Below, piece after piece: positions 1 through 8,275 of a stretch of 64,000 nt of DNA. Source of the stretch: Desulfobacula toluolica Tol2 (GTDB lineage Bacteria; Desulfobacterota; Desulfobacteria; Desulfobacterales; Desulfobacteraceae). A program made the position numbers and the translations under genes. The stretch lies in NCBI RefSeq assembly GCF_000307105.1, contig NC_018645.1, forward strand, positions 345,001 through 409,000, in the 5' to 3' direction. The notes under the pieces are model-generated. The model was not told the origin of the DNA. It searched no databases and worked only from the letters and a program-made list of their open reading frames with translations. Position 1 is the first letter of the stretch. The number at the start of each line of letters is the position of its first letter.

Positions 1-486
1 TATGTGGATTCTCCCAATGGCGGCCTGGATGGATACCAGACCCCCCGGACAGATATTGATGAAAAAACAAGGGATACCTTTTTTGTGCCCAAGCTGTGCA
101 ATATGTGCAGGCAAGCGCCATGTGTTCAGGTATGCCCTGTGGGCGCAACCTTTGTATCCCCTGACGGATTTGTTCTGATGGATGAAAAGCAGTGTGTGGG
201 ATGTGGCTATTGCATCCAGGCCTGCCCCTATTCGGTTCGATTTTTAAATCCTGTTACAAAGGTCGCGGAAAAATGCACCTGGTGCTACCATCGGGTCAGA
301 AAAGGACTGTTACCGGCCTGTGTCGAGGTCTGTCCCACAGGAGCCCGAAAATTTGGCTCCATGAAAGACGAAACATCCGAAGTCTATAAAATTTTAAAGG
401 GTCCGGGTGTTCTGACGGTATTGAGAAAAGAGATGGGAACCTGGCCCGCCCTTTATTACAAAGGCGCACGAAGGGAGGTGGTCTGA
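1..486 (+). CDS. 4Fe-4S ferredoxin-type electron-transfer subunit (NrfC/PsrB/DmsB-like), 5' end cut off
   Basis: The reading frame is open from the first base, so the N-terminus lies outside the window and the apparent GTG at position 4 is probably not the start. The visible 161 residues carry three cysteine groups typical of the four-cluster subunit of molybdoenzyme and NrfD-type complexes: CNMCRQAPCVQVCP, CVGCGYCIQACP and CTWC followed by CVEVCPTGAR. Known members relay electrons between a membrane quinone-reactive NrfD/PsrC anchor and a catalytic or cytochrome subunit. The stop overlaps the start of the NrfD-like gene by one base (TGATG), so the two are translationally coupled. The partner cytochrome follows 43 bp after the anchor. 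The specific complex cannot be named from this piece. Confidence 0.85.
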   Translation, partial: YVDSPNGGLDGYQTPRTDIDEKTRDTFFVPKLCNMCRQAPCVQVCPVGATFVSPDGFVLMDEKQCVGCGYCIQACPYSVRFLNPVTKVAEKCTWCYHRVRKGLLPACVEVCPTGARKFGSMKDETSEVYKILKGPGVLTVLRKEMGTWPALYYKGARREVV

Positions 487-1676
487 TGGATGCCGCCTAC
501 GGCCCGGCAGCAATGCTGGTTTCCAATTATGTGTTCCCCAATGATCTTCATGTCCACTGGAGCATGATGATCGTCCTTTATCCGTATATGACAGGACTTG
601 TGGACGGGGCATTTATCATTGCGGCTCTTTACTATCTTTTTAATGTCAAAAGTCTCAAACCCGTGGCAAGATTTTCACTTTTGTTTGCTCTGGCATTCCT
701 GTGTTGCGCCACTTTACCGCTTTTGCTTCATCTTGGGCGGCCCGAGCGAAATCTCAACATGCTGTTAACGCCCAGCCCCAGCTCTGCCATGGCCGGATTC
801 GGGTATATCTATGCTGTGTCCATGGGAGTTCTGGTCTTTATTGTTCTTTTTGTGTATCGAAAAGACCTGGTGGCATCACGAAAAAATTCCAAAGGATTGC
901 GAAAGCTTTTGTATCGGGTTTTGACCTTTGACAGCATTGACCTGTCAACAGAAGCGCTTGTGCTGGATCAAAAAATCATCAGGTTCCTGGTCGGCATCGG
1001 TATCCCCGTTGCGATCGTCCTTCACGGGTATGTGGGGTTTATCTTCGGAGGGGTCAAAGCCAATCCCACCTGGTCAACTCCGCTTATGCCGGTTATGTTT
1101 CTTTTTTCCGCATGTGTATCGGGAATATCTGCTGTTATCCCGGCCTATATGGTCATCCGCAAAGCAAAAGGACGATCCATTGATCATGACTGCGTCAAAA
1201 CCTGCATTAAAATCCTTACCCTGTTTTTTATCCTGGCATTTGCCTTTGAGATGCTGGAGGTTTTTTCCCATTCATACTTGAAATCCGGGTATCACCATAT
1301 GGTTGAAGGGCTGCTGAACGGCCCGCTGGCAAGCTCCTTCTGGTTATGGCAGGTCAAGATCTGTTCAGTGATCCCGTTGCTTCTCCTGGGAATAATGGCC
1401 ATATTCACGATAAAGCCCAAAACTTATAATTTTATGGCAGCCGTTGTTTCAATCATCCTCTTGCTTCAGGTGCTGATCATGCGATGGAATGTGGTGATCG
1501 GGGGCCAGCTCATGAGCAAGAGTGCCAGAGGCTATACACAATTTCATCCCGAGTGGTTTGACAAGGAGGGGATACTGGCGGTGATGATCGTCATGGCCAT
1601 CCCGTTTATTGTTTTGTTTGTGTTAAGCCGGATCTTCCCATTCTGGACGCAGGATAATAAAACAATCGTAAAATAA
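486..1676 (+). CDS. NrfD/PsrC-family quinone-interacting membrane subunit
   Basis: A 396-residue polytopic protein with about eight to ten hydrophobic segments, for example around residues 30-50, 60-82, 100-122, 160-185 and a long C-terminal series. In known complexes NrfD-type anchors exchange electrons between menaquinone and a ferredoxin-like subunit. Early residues HVHWSMMIVLYPYMTGLVDG and the LLLHLGRPER segment near residue 80 fit the family. Translation starts at the ATG overlapping the upstream stop, with AGGGAGGTGG just before it. The gene sits between the Fe-S subunit and an octaheme cytochrome, so the three probably form one quinol-linked periplasmic redox complex. Whether electrons run to or from quinone cannot be read from sequence. 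Confidence 0.85.
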   Translation: MDAAYGPAAMLVSNYVFPNDLHVHWSMMIVLYPYMTGLVDGAFIIAALYYLFNVKSLKPVARFSLLFALAFLCCATLPLLLHLGRPERNLNMLLTPSPSSAMAGFGYIYAVSMGVLVFIVLFVYRKDLVASRKNSKGLRKLLYRVLTFDSIDLSTEALVLDQKIIRFLVGIGIPVAIVLHGYVGFIFGGVKANPTWSTPLMPVMFLFSACVSGISAVIPAYMVIRKAKGRSIDHDCVKTCIKILTLFFILAFAFEMLEVFSHSYLKSGYHHMVEGLLNGPLASSFWLWQVKICSVIPLLLLGIMAIFTIKPKTYNFMAAVVSIILLLQVLIMRWNVVIGGQLMSKSARGYTQFHPEWFDKEGILAVMIVMAIPFIVLFVLSRIFPFWTQDNKTIVK

Positions 1677-1719
1677 CCCTTAACTTAAAATATGACATTT
1701 TTAAAAAAGGAGGTGATGC

Positions 1720-3384
1720 ATGAAAGAGGTAAGGCAGTGCAGCAAAGCATCGGCGATTTTGTATTTCAACTTAATATTACGGGAGAAAAATTTTATGATA
1801 GTTTTAAGATCATACCTGATTTTTGTTATGTTCTCTTTTTTTACAGCAGGGGCGGCCTGGGCATTGACTGAGGCATCCTTTGACGTAAAAAATCCAAAAA
1901 ATCAGGAAATGAACAAAAAATGCATCACCTGTCATTTAAAAGAGAACAAGTCCCTGGTCCTTCAATGGGAAAATTCAGCCCATGCCGCAGCTAAAGAAGG
2001 CCAGGTGGGGTGTTTTACCTGTCATGCTGCAGACAAGGGATATGAACTGGGCTACGAACATGAAGGCGCTTTTATCAAAGCTGTTCTGTCACCCAGGGAC
2101 TGTGCAAAGTGCCATGAACCCGAAGCCAGTGAAATGGCCCAGTCCCACCATGCAACAGCAGGGGAAATCATGGCTTCCCTTGATAATATGCTGGCCGAAG
2201 TGGTGGGCGGCATGCCCTCAAACAAGGGCAACATGGCCAGCGGCTGCTGGCAATGCCATGGTTCCGTGGTTTCCCTGAAGCGTGATAAGGATGGAAAATC
2301 CATGCGGTCCAAAACAGATGCCCCTCAAATGGATTACAACACCTGGCCCAACTCCGGTATAGGGCGAATAAATCCCGACGGCACCAAGGGGGCCTGCAAT
2401 GCCTGTCATTCCAAGCACTCTTTTTCCGCTTCCAGGGCAAGACAGCCGGAAAACTGCGGCAAATGCCATTTAGGGCCGGATCATCCTCAAAAAGAGATCT
2501 ATGAAGAATCCAAACACGGGATTGCCTATTTCACGGCTGAAAAAACAAATTCTCCGGACGGCATGAATATCATGAAAGACGGCTCCTGGGTATTGGGCGA
2601 TGATTACCATACCGCTCCTACCTGTTCCACCTGCCACATGGGTTCTTTTATCAAACTCAATGGTGCGGTTGCCAAAAACAGCCATAATGTGGGCGACAGG
2701 ATTTCCTGGAATCTGAGGGCTGTTGTTTCTTCAAAACTCAACCGGGTGACCTTTACCGACGAAACCGTAACCGATATTACAGGTGACCTGCCTCCCCGTG
2801 CCGGCCAGACCGCCACCTCAAAAAGTTATGTCAGGGAAGGAGACAAGCTCAAAAAAATTATTTCCGAAAAAACCATCCAGAGTGTTGTGTCCTGGAAGCA
2901 GAGACGAACCAACATGCAGGAAGTGTGCAAATCATGTCACGGTGTCAACCAGGCCCAAAATTTTTACCGGCAGCTGGATGACGTGGTAATGTTATACAAT
3001 GAAAAATTTGCCAAACCCGGCGTAGAACTGGTCAATATGCTGAAAAAAGACGAAATCTGGAAAAATACGGGATTCCAGAACAAACTAGGGTTTACATGGT
3101 TTGAAATATGGCACCATGAAGGCAGGAGAGCCAGGATGGCGGCCGCCATGTTTGCACCGGATTATACCCACTGGCACGGCATGTATGAAATTGCCAGAAA
3201 TTTTTACCATGATTTTCTGCCGGAAGTTCAGGAAATGGCAGATCATGCCGGCAAGGGAGAAACGTATCGTACCCATATCAAGGAACTTCTGGCCAAACCG
3301 GAACATTTATGGATCAAAACCGGTGGCAGCGCAGAAACCATGAAGTTGATCGAAGAAGAAAACAAATTAAGGTATAACCAGTAA
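1720..3384 (+). CDS. Octaheme c-type cytochrome, hydroxylamine oxidoreductase-like
   Basis: Eight CXXCH haem motifs are visible: CITCH, CFTCH, CAKCH, CWQCH, CNACH, CGKCH, CSTCH and CKSCH. The last is followed by a haem-free helical region with HHEGRRARM and HWHGMYEIARNFY. That layout fits the octaheme HAO family. The tyrosine that forms the haem cross-link in nitrifier HAO is not evident, which favours a reductive, epsilon-HAO-like role on nitrite or hydroxylamine (inference). A signal peptide starts at the internal Met26 (base 1795) and ends near AGAAWA. Base 1720 was kept as start because a nearly perfect Shine-Dalgarno (AAAAAGGAGGTGATGC) precedes it, but 1795 has its own GGGAGA and would give a conventional signal peptide. 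It follows the NrfD gene by 43 bp and is probably co-transcribed. Confidence 0.78.
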   Translation: MKEVRQCSKASAILYFNLILREKNFMIVLRSYLIFVMFSFFTAGAAWALTEASFDVKNPKNQEMNKKCITCHLKENKSLVLQWENSAHAAAKEGQVGCFTCHAADKGYELGYEHEGAFIKAVLSPRDCAKCHEPEASEMAQSHHATAGEIMASLDNMLAEVVGGMPSNKGNMASGCWQCHGSVVSLKRDKDGKSMRSKTDAPQMDYNTWPNSGIGRINPDGTKGACNACHSKHSFSASRARQPENCGKCHLGPDHPQKEIYEESKHGIAYFTAEKTNSPDGMNIMKDGSWVLGDDYHTAPTCSTCHMGSFIKLNGAVAKNSHNVGDRISWNLRAVVSSKLNRVTFTDETVTDITGDLPPRAGQTATSKSYVREGDKLKKIISEKTIQSVVSWKQRRTNMQEVCKSCHGVNQAQNFYRQLDDVVMLYNEKFAKPGVELVNMLKKDEIWKNTGFQNKLGFTWFEIWHHEGRRARMAAAMFAPDYTHWHGMYEIARNFYHDFLPEVQEMADHAGKGETYRTHIKELLAKPEHLWIKTGGSAETMKLIEEENKLRYNQ

Positions 3385-3386
3385 CG

Positions 3387-3492
3387 ATAATGGGTAGACC
3401 CGGCCGTTTCATACTACAATCCGGTCATACGGGTTTGCCCACAACAAAATATGAAAGTCGCTGTTTAAATTTTTCAAGACTTTCATATAAAA
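3387..3492 (+). repeat. Two-hairpin intergenic repeat, copy 1
   Basis: Reference orientation is arm I (GGGCA...TGCCC) then arm II (GAAAGTC...GACTTTC) then CATATAAAA. This copy has an altered arm I (GGGTAGACCC...GGGTTTGCCC) and an intact arm II. It starts two bases after the cytochrome stop. A third small hairpin (TGACAGATTGAACTGTCA, 3499-3516) follows, as it also does in copy 2. It lies between convergent genes. Confidence 0.85.
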
Positions 3493-3527
3493 TGGCCATG
3501 ACAGATTGAACTGTCACAACTAAAAAA

Positions 3528-5399
3528 TCATCCTGTGATCCCATAAAAAAAATACAAAATAAACATGACAACCCCAAGGAATAAAACAGTCATGCCGGCA
3601 CCGGCCCTGACATAATCAATTACCTTGTAGCCGCCGGGCCTCATTATCAAAGCGTTGACCTGATGGGTTGGCAAAACAAAAGTATTGGATGCGGCTACGG
3701 CAACCATCAAGGCTGCCATTCTCGGATCAGCATGGCATTGGACTGCCATGTTCATGGCCAAAGGAATCATGAGTACAGTGGCCCCAACATTGGAAATGAC
3801 CAAGGTAAAAAAAGATGTTAAACAGCCGATAAGCAGGAATAAGACCAGGGGGTTGAGCGCTCCCTGCATCAAGTTGGCAATGGATGCGGATAAATAATGG
3901 GCAGCACCGGTTCGTTCAAAGGCAAGGCCCAGGGGAATCAGGCCTGCCAGCAGAAAAACCGTCATCCAGTCAACACCTTGATAGGCCTCATCAAGAGTCA
4001 ACACCCGGGTGAGAATCATACCGACTGCCCCGGTAAGAAGGGCAATGGACAATTGAACGTTCAGGCCCAGTGCCAGAACAAGGGCCAGAACAAGACAGCC
4101 AACCGCAAGCCCTGCTTTTTCAGGATGCATCAGTTCTCCCTGAATATGTTCGGTAAAGGCCAGATCTTTTTTGTGTTGCAGCAGATGAAATTTTTCCAGT
4201 TCACCAAACAGGAGAAAAGCATCTCCTGGCTGGATTTTTGTTTCCGAGATATCTTCAAGAAAAACCTGGTTTCTTCTGTAAAGAGCCAGAGGATTAACCT
4301 GGTATCTTTTTCGAAAATAGATCTGGTGCAGTGTCTTGCCCACCAGTTCCGACCTTGGTGTGACAATGGCTTCGGTGATTTCCGTGTTGTCGGGAGATAA
4401 TATCTCGCTCATGTGATCAAGTTCATCGCACAATTCCCACTCCAGAGTCTCGGCAAGACGATGGATATGTTCCCGGTTGCTGATGACACCGACAATATCA
4501 CCGGGTTCAATAATATCCGATCTTGAAGGAACATTTACTTTATACCAGCCTTCTCCCCGGCCCTGTTTACAGATACAGATAACGGTTGAATGAAATTTAG
4601 GCCGGATTTCCAATTCATCCAGCCGCCTTGTCACAAAACCGGCAGGCACATTCAATTCATAGGCATTGTGGATTTCCAGGCCATAAGTATATTCAAGATC
4701 TTGATCAAGCAGGCAATGATCTTCCGCTTGAAGGGTGACAGCAGGCAAAACAATTTTACGAAAAAGAACAAAATAGACCATCGCACTTATGACAAGTGCA
4801 ATTCCGATGGGGGTGACACTGAAAAGTCCGAATGCCTCAAAAGGTTTATTCCCTATAATACGAAGATTGTTTGACCACCAGGATGCCATCAGATCATTTA
4901 AAAGAATCAAAGGGCTTGATCCCACAAGGGTAATGCATCCGCCGATCACCGCACAAAACCCCATGGGAATGAGAATTCTTGAAACCGGTACATTCAACTG
5001 CCTGCAGATCCTGTTGGTTGCCGGAAGAAACAGGGCTGCTGCACCGATATTCTGCATGAAGCTTGAAATAAATGCCACAGTGCCGGAGATCAAGGTCATA
5101 ATACGAACTTCGCTTTTTCCGGCCAGACGGATGATATGCCGGGCAAAAATATTCATGACCCCGGTTTTATCAAGGCCATCCCCGATAATGATGACGGCAA
5201 TGATCGAAACAACAGCATTGGAACTCAACCCGCTGATGGCCATGGATGGCTCGATCACACCGGACAAGGGAAGCAGGATCATCATTAAAAGCCCCACCAT
5301 ATCAACCCGAACCACTTCAAACACAAACAGCAGTGTCACAAAAATCAAAAATCCAAATACAATCATCATATCAGATGTTATTTCAGGAATAAGAACCAT
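3528..5399 (-). CDS. SLC13/DASS-type anion transporter with two cytoplasmic TrkA-C domains
   Basis: A 623-residue membrane protein. Hydrophobic segments fill residues 1-210 and 425-623. Between them lie two RCK/TrkA-C-like domains, about 245-325 (including IIEPGDIVGVI) and 340-410 (including KIQPGDAFLLFGE). This split arrangement is characteristic of bacterial SLC13-family permeases for divalent anions such as sulfate or dicarboxylates. Repeated SSxxxxIIAVIIIGDGLDKTG and SNVGATVLMIPLAM motifs fit the family. Start ATG with AAGGAA upstream. Sulfate would be an attractive substrate for a sulfate reducer, but substrate cannot be assigned from sequence. It is transcribed alone, convergent with the cytochrome operon and divergent from iorAB. 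Confidence 0.85.
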   Translation of the reverse strand: MVLIPEITSDMMIVFGFLIFVTLLFVFEVVRVDMVGLLMMILLPLSGVIEPSMAISGLSSNAVVSIIAVIIIGDGLDKTGVMNIFARHIIRLAGKSEVRIMTLISGTVAFISSFMQNIGAAALFLPATNRICRQLNVPVSRILIPMGFCAVIGGCITLVGSSPLILLNDLMASWWSNNLRIIGNKPFEAFGLFSVTPIGIALVISAMVYFVLFRKIVLPAVTLQAEDHCLLDQDLEYTYGLEIHNAYELNVPAGFVTRRLDELEIRPKFHSTVICICKQGRGEGWYKVNVPSRSDIIEPGDIVGVISNREHIHRLAETLEWELCDELDHMSEILSPDNTEITEAIVTPRSELVGKTLHQIYFRKRYQVNPLALYRRNQVFLEDISETKIQPGDAFLLFGELEKFHLLQHKKDLAFTEHIQGELMHPEKAGLAVGCLVLALVLALGLNVQLSIALLTGAVGMILTRVLTLDEAYQGVDWMTVFLLAGLIPLGLAFERTGAAHYLSASIANLMQGALNPLVLFLLIGCLTSFFTLVISNVGATVLMIPLAMNMAVQCHADPRMAALMVAVAASNTFVLPTHQVNALIMRPGGYKVIDYVRAGAGMTVLFLGVVMFILYFFYGITG

Positions 5400-5550
5400 G
5401 GATTTTTGTTTTCCTTATTTTTCCATTGTTTCAACATGCCTCATTATTTGCTGTTGCCGGCTTCATAAAAAAAAGCCTTTGACTTCACCATTCTTTTAGA
5501 ACCCTTCCAACATAACGTCAAGTTGTTTGACCTGTTTTTCTCTTGTTCTG

Positions 5551-5645
5551 AATAACTGCCACGGGCAGACTTGGTCTTTCGCTCAGATTTGCCCACAACA
5601 AAACATGAAAGTCGCTGTTTGTATTTTTGAAGACTTTCATATAAA
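5551..5645 (+). repeat. Two-hairpin intergenic repeat, copy 2
   Basis: Full, near-consensus copy: AATAACTGCCACGGGCAGAC, then TTTGCCCACAACAAAACATG, then GAAAGTC...GACTTTCATATAAAC. It is followed by the third hairpin also seen at copy 1 (TGGCAAATTGACCTGCCA, 5652-5669). It lies in the 378-bp gap between the divergent SLC13 and iorA genes, pointing toward iorA. The rest of the gap is AT-rich with no other recognisable element. Confidence 0.9.
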
Positions 5646-5777
5646 CGGCCATGGCAAATTGACCTGCCACAACAATAAATGCTCAGTTTTTAAGATACCA
5701 TATTATTATTTCGTGTTTAAAAAAAAATATGATATTGTAAAAAAATCAACACCAATCTTTTACCCAAGGAAGTGCAT

Positions 5778-7646
5778 ATGAAAAAAACAGGTGAAATCCT
5801 TATGGGCAAAGATCCCTTTGAGGAAATTTTAATGGGAAACGAGGCAGTTGTCAGGGCAATGATAGAAACTGGAACAACAGTGGTTTCATCTTATCCCGGT
5901 TCACCCACCCCTGAAATCGCAACTGCCATTTCAAGCATACCCGAAGCTGTAAGGCCTTTTTACTTTGAATTTTCAGTCAATGAAAAAGTGGCAACAGAAG
6001 TGGCATTTGGGGCGGCTTTGAATGGAAATCTTTCCTGTGTGTTTTTTAAAAGTGTCGGACTGAACGTGGCCCTTGATACCTTTGTCCAGCTTTCATTGAT
6101 GAATATCATTGGCGGGATGGTGGTTGTACTAGGAGATGATCCTGGTGCGAATTCATCCCAGAACGAACAGGACAACCGAAATATTTATAAAATGTCCAGG
6201 ATAACGGTTTTTGAACCGGCCTCCCCCAAGGAAGCCTATACCTATTATAAACATGCCGCAGCACTTGCAAAAAAAGAGCAAACCGCAGTCGTGCTTAGAC
6301 TGACCACGCATGTCTGCCATGCCAGGCAGAAGATAGCATTTGACAAATATGACGGGCAAACCCCTTACAAAACCGATTTCAACAAACAAAACGGCCCCTA
6401 TATCCCTCTGACCTCCCTGGCCCTGGATATGAAACGCCAATCCATTAAAAAAATGCGTCAAGCAAAGTATTATATTAAAGATGCAGGTTTAAACAAAGAA
6501 TTAACCTCAAAAAACAACCGGGGCAAGGGGATCATCACCTCGGGCCTGACCTTTCTTTCGGTTCTTGATGTATTTGAAGACGCCCAATACACACCGGACA
6601 TCCTGAAGCTGGGCGCTGTCAATCCACTTGAAGAGGACATCATCCTATCCTTTTTAAAAGCCCATGATGAGGTTCTGATCATAGAAGAACTGGACGACTT
6701 TCTTGAAATTCAGATCAAATCACTGGCCTATGATTCAGGCTTGAAAACAAACCTGACAGGAAAAAAAGAGGATGAGGACTATGTGGGAGAGTACACCCCG
6801 GACAAGGTTATGGAAAAACTGGCGGCGGTATGGCCTGACATGATGTTAAATGCACCAAAATCCGTTGTTTGCGAAATAAAAACTTCAGCAATACAAGTTC
6901 CGCAACGACCCGCCCAGATGTGTCCGGGCTGTGGCCACAGAAGCGCTTTTTTTGCCATCAAAAAAGCCATGGAGACCGAGGATGTAACCGTGGCGGATAT
7001 CGGCTGTCATACGCTTGGATTTATGCCGCCGTATAATGTGGGAGAAATTTTGATGTGCATGGGCGCATCCTGCGGCATGGCATCAGGGTTGTCCTTGTTC
7101 AATGATAAAAAAAGAGTGGTGGCGTTTTTAGGGGATTCAACCTTTTTCCATGCAGGCCTGCCAGGATTGATCAACACTGTATTCAACCATCACAATATTA
7201 CATTGATTATCATGGAAAACGGCACCACGGCCATGACCGGACATCAGGATCATGCCGGCAGTGAAATCCCCATTAAAAATTTACTTGAGGGACTTGGTAT
7301 TGAAAGCATCCTCTCCTGTGATACTTACAACCAGTCCAAATTAACGGACCTTGTAAAACAATCCCTGAAAATAAAAGGCATCAGCGTTGTGATTGCCGAA
7401 CATCCCTGCATGCTCAAGTTTACAAGGTATCAGCAAAAAAAGCCCGGATATGTCAAAAAACATATTACCATTGACCAGGAAACGTGCAACAAGACCCATG
7501 ATTGCCTGGAGAAATTCGGCTGCCCGACATTTATCCGAAACCCTGATCAAAGTGTGGATATTAATCTTGACCTTTGTATTGGAGACGGATCTTGCAGACC
7601 GTCATGCCCGGTACAGGCAATTGATTTTGATAAAGGAGAAAAATGA
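5778..7646 (+). CDS. iorA: Indolepyruvate:ferredoxin oxidoreductase, alpha subunit
   Basis: A 622-residue TPP-dependent 2-oxoacid oxidoreductase subunit that oxidises aryl pyruvates to acyl-CoA and reduces ferredoxin during aromatic amino-acid catabolism. Visible marks are the N-terminal SSYPGSPTPEIATAI, the central MCPGCGHRSAFFAIKKAM, the TPP-binding region GDSTFFHAG...NGTTAMTGHQDHAG, and a C-terminal ferredoxin-like domain. In that domain each cluster motif lacks its second cysteine: CNKTHDC...GCP and CIGDGSCRPSCP. CxxDxxC is known from ferredoxins with labile [3Fe-4S]/[4Fe-4S] clusters. ATG at 5778 is preferred over GTG 5772 because AAGGA lies at optimal spacing. The stop overlaps iorB by four bases. 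Confidence 0.92.
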   Translation: MKKTGEILMGKDPFEEILMGNEAVVRAMIETGTTVVSSYPGSPTPEIATAISSIPEAVRPFYFEFSVNEKVATEVAFGAALNGNLSCVFFKSVGLNVALDTFVQLSLMNIIGGMVVVLGDDPGANSSQNEQDNRNIYKMSRITVFEPASPKEAYTYYKHAAALAKKEQTAVVLRLTTHVCHARQKIAFDKYDGQTPYKTDFNKQNGPYIPLTSLALDMKRQSIKKMRQAKYYIKDAGLNKELTSKNNRGKGIITSGLTFLSVLDVFEDAQYTPDILKLGAVNPLEEDIILSFLKAHDEVLIIEELDDFLEIQIKSLAYDSGLKTNLTGKKEDEDYVGEYTPDKVMEKLAAVWPDMMLNAPKSVVCEIKTSAIQVPQRPAQMCPGCGHRSAFFAIKKAMETEDVTVADIGCHTLGFMPPYNVGEILMCMGASCGMASGLSLFNDKKRVVAFLGDSTFFHAGLPGLINTVFNHHNITLIIMENGTTAMTGHQDHAGSEIPIKNLLEGLGIESILSCDTYNQSKLTDLVKQSLKIKGISVVIAEHPCMLKFTRYQQKKPGYVKKHITIDQETCNKTHDCLEKFGCPTFIRNPDQSVDINLDLCIGDGSCRPSCPVQAIDFDKGEK

Positions 7647-8218
7647 AATCATATAATATTTATATCACCGGTGTTGGGGGGCAGGGCATTGGATTGTTAA
7701 GCCAGGCCCTTTTGAGGGGAATAGATAATGCAGGTATCAATGCCATTGCCGTTGATACCCATGGACTTGCCCAGAGAGGGGGAATTGTTGTTTCCAGTAT
7801 CCGATGCGGTGAAAAAATCCATTCCCCGCTGATCATGAATCATTGTGCAGATCTTGTTTTGGGTATGGAACTCCATGAAGCCCTGCGGGGACTTGGAATA
7901 GCCTTAAGAAAGGGAGGAACCCTTGTGTACATGGATGTGTCCTGGCAGCCGCTTCCCGTCCGCTTAGGCCAGGCAACTGAAATCACGGTAAAAGATATTC
8001 AGACGGCCTGTAAGGATTCCGGTGTAACAGCGATCAAAGTGGACACCCGATCCATAACCGATTCCAGGATGCAGAACATGGCTCTTCTGGGAACGGTTGC
8101 AAAACACGGGCTCATTCCAGGTGTATCAAAAAAAGATTATAACATGGCATTAAAAGATCTGCTTACAGAAGAAATGCTAAAAAACAACCGAAAAATTTTT
8201 GACGGGTATTGCGCATAA
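7643..8218 (+). CDS. iorB: Indolepyruvate:ferredoxin oxidoreductase, beta subunit
   Basis: A 191-residue gamma-type subunit of the 2-oxoacid:ferredoxin oxidoreductase family. The N-terminal GVGGQGIGLLSQALLRG motif and DTHGLAQRGGIVVSSIR segment are typical of IorB. It pairs with the alpha subunit to close the substrate/CoA site. The start ATG overlaps the iorA stop (ATGA), and AAAGGAG lies within the iorA end, so the two are translationally coupled. Length matches the family (about 190-200 residues). No unusual residues were noticed. Confidence 0.92.
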   Translation: MKSYNIYITGVGGQGIGLLSQALLRGIDNAGINAIAVDTHGLAQRGGIVVSSIRCGEKIHSPLIMNHCADLVLGMELHEALRGLGIALRKGGTLVYMDVSWQPLPVRLGQATEITVKDIQTACKDSGVTAIKVDTRSITDSRMQNMALLGTVAKHGLIPGVSKKDYNMALKDLLTEEMLKNNRKIFDGYCA

Positions 8219-8275
8219 ACATATTATTTATAGACCCCCTGTATCAGGACAGCTAATATTGTCAGGAGAATAAAG

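Noticed and set aside
3897-4400. A 167-residue open frame opposite the SLC13 transporter gene
   Set aside because: Antisense shadow without a ribosome site or recognisable domain.
4789-5499. A 236-residue open frame opposite the SLC13 transporter gene
   Set aside because: It is antisense to a strongly supported membrane protein. Its Thr/Ile/Met-rich composition is what a complement of helix codons produces.
8219-8275. A metal-responsive riboswitch or Fur/Zur box before the ZIP gene
   Set aside because: The 57-bp gap is too short for known metal riboswitches, and no convincing dyad was seen.
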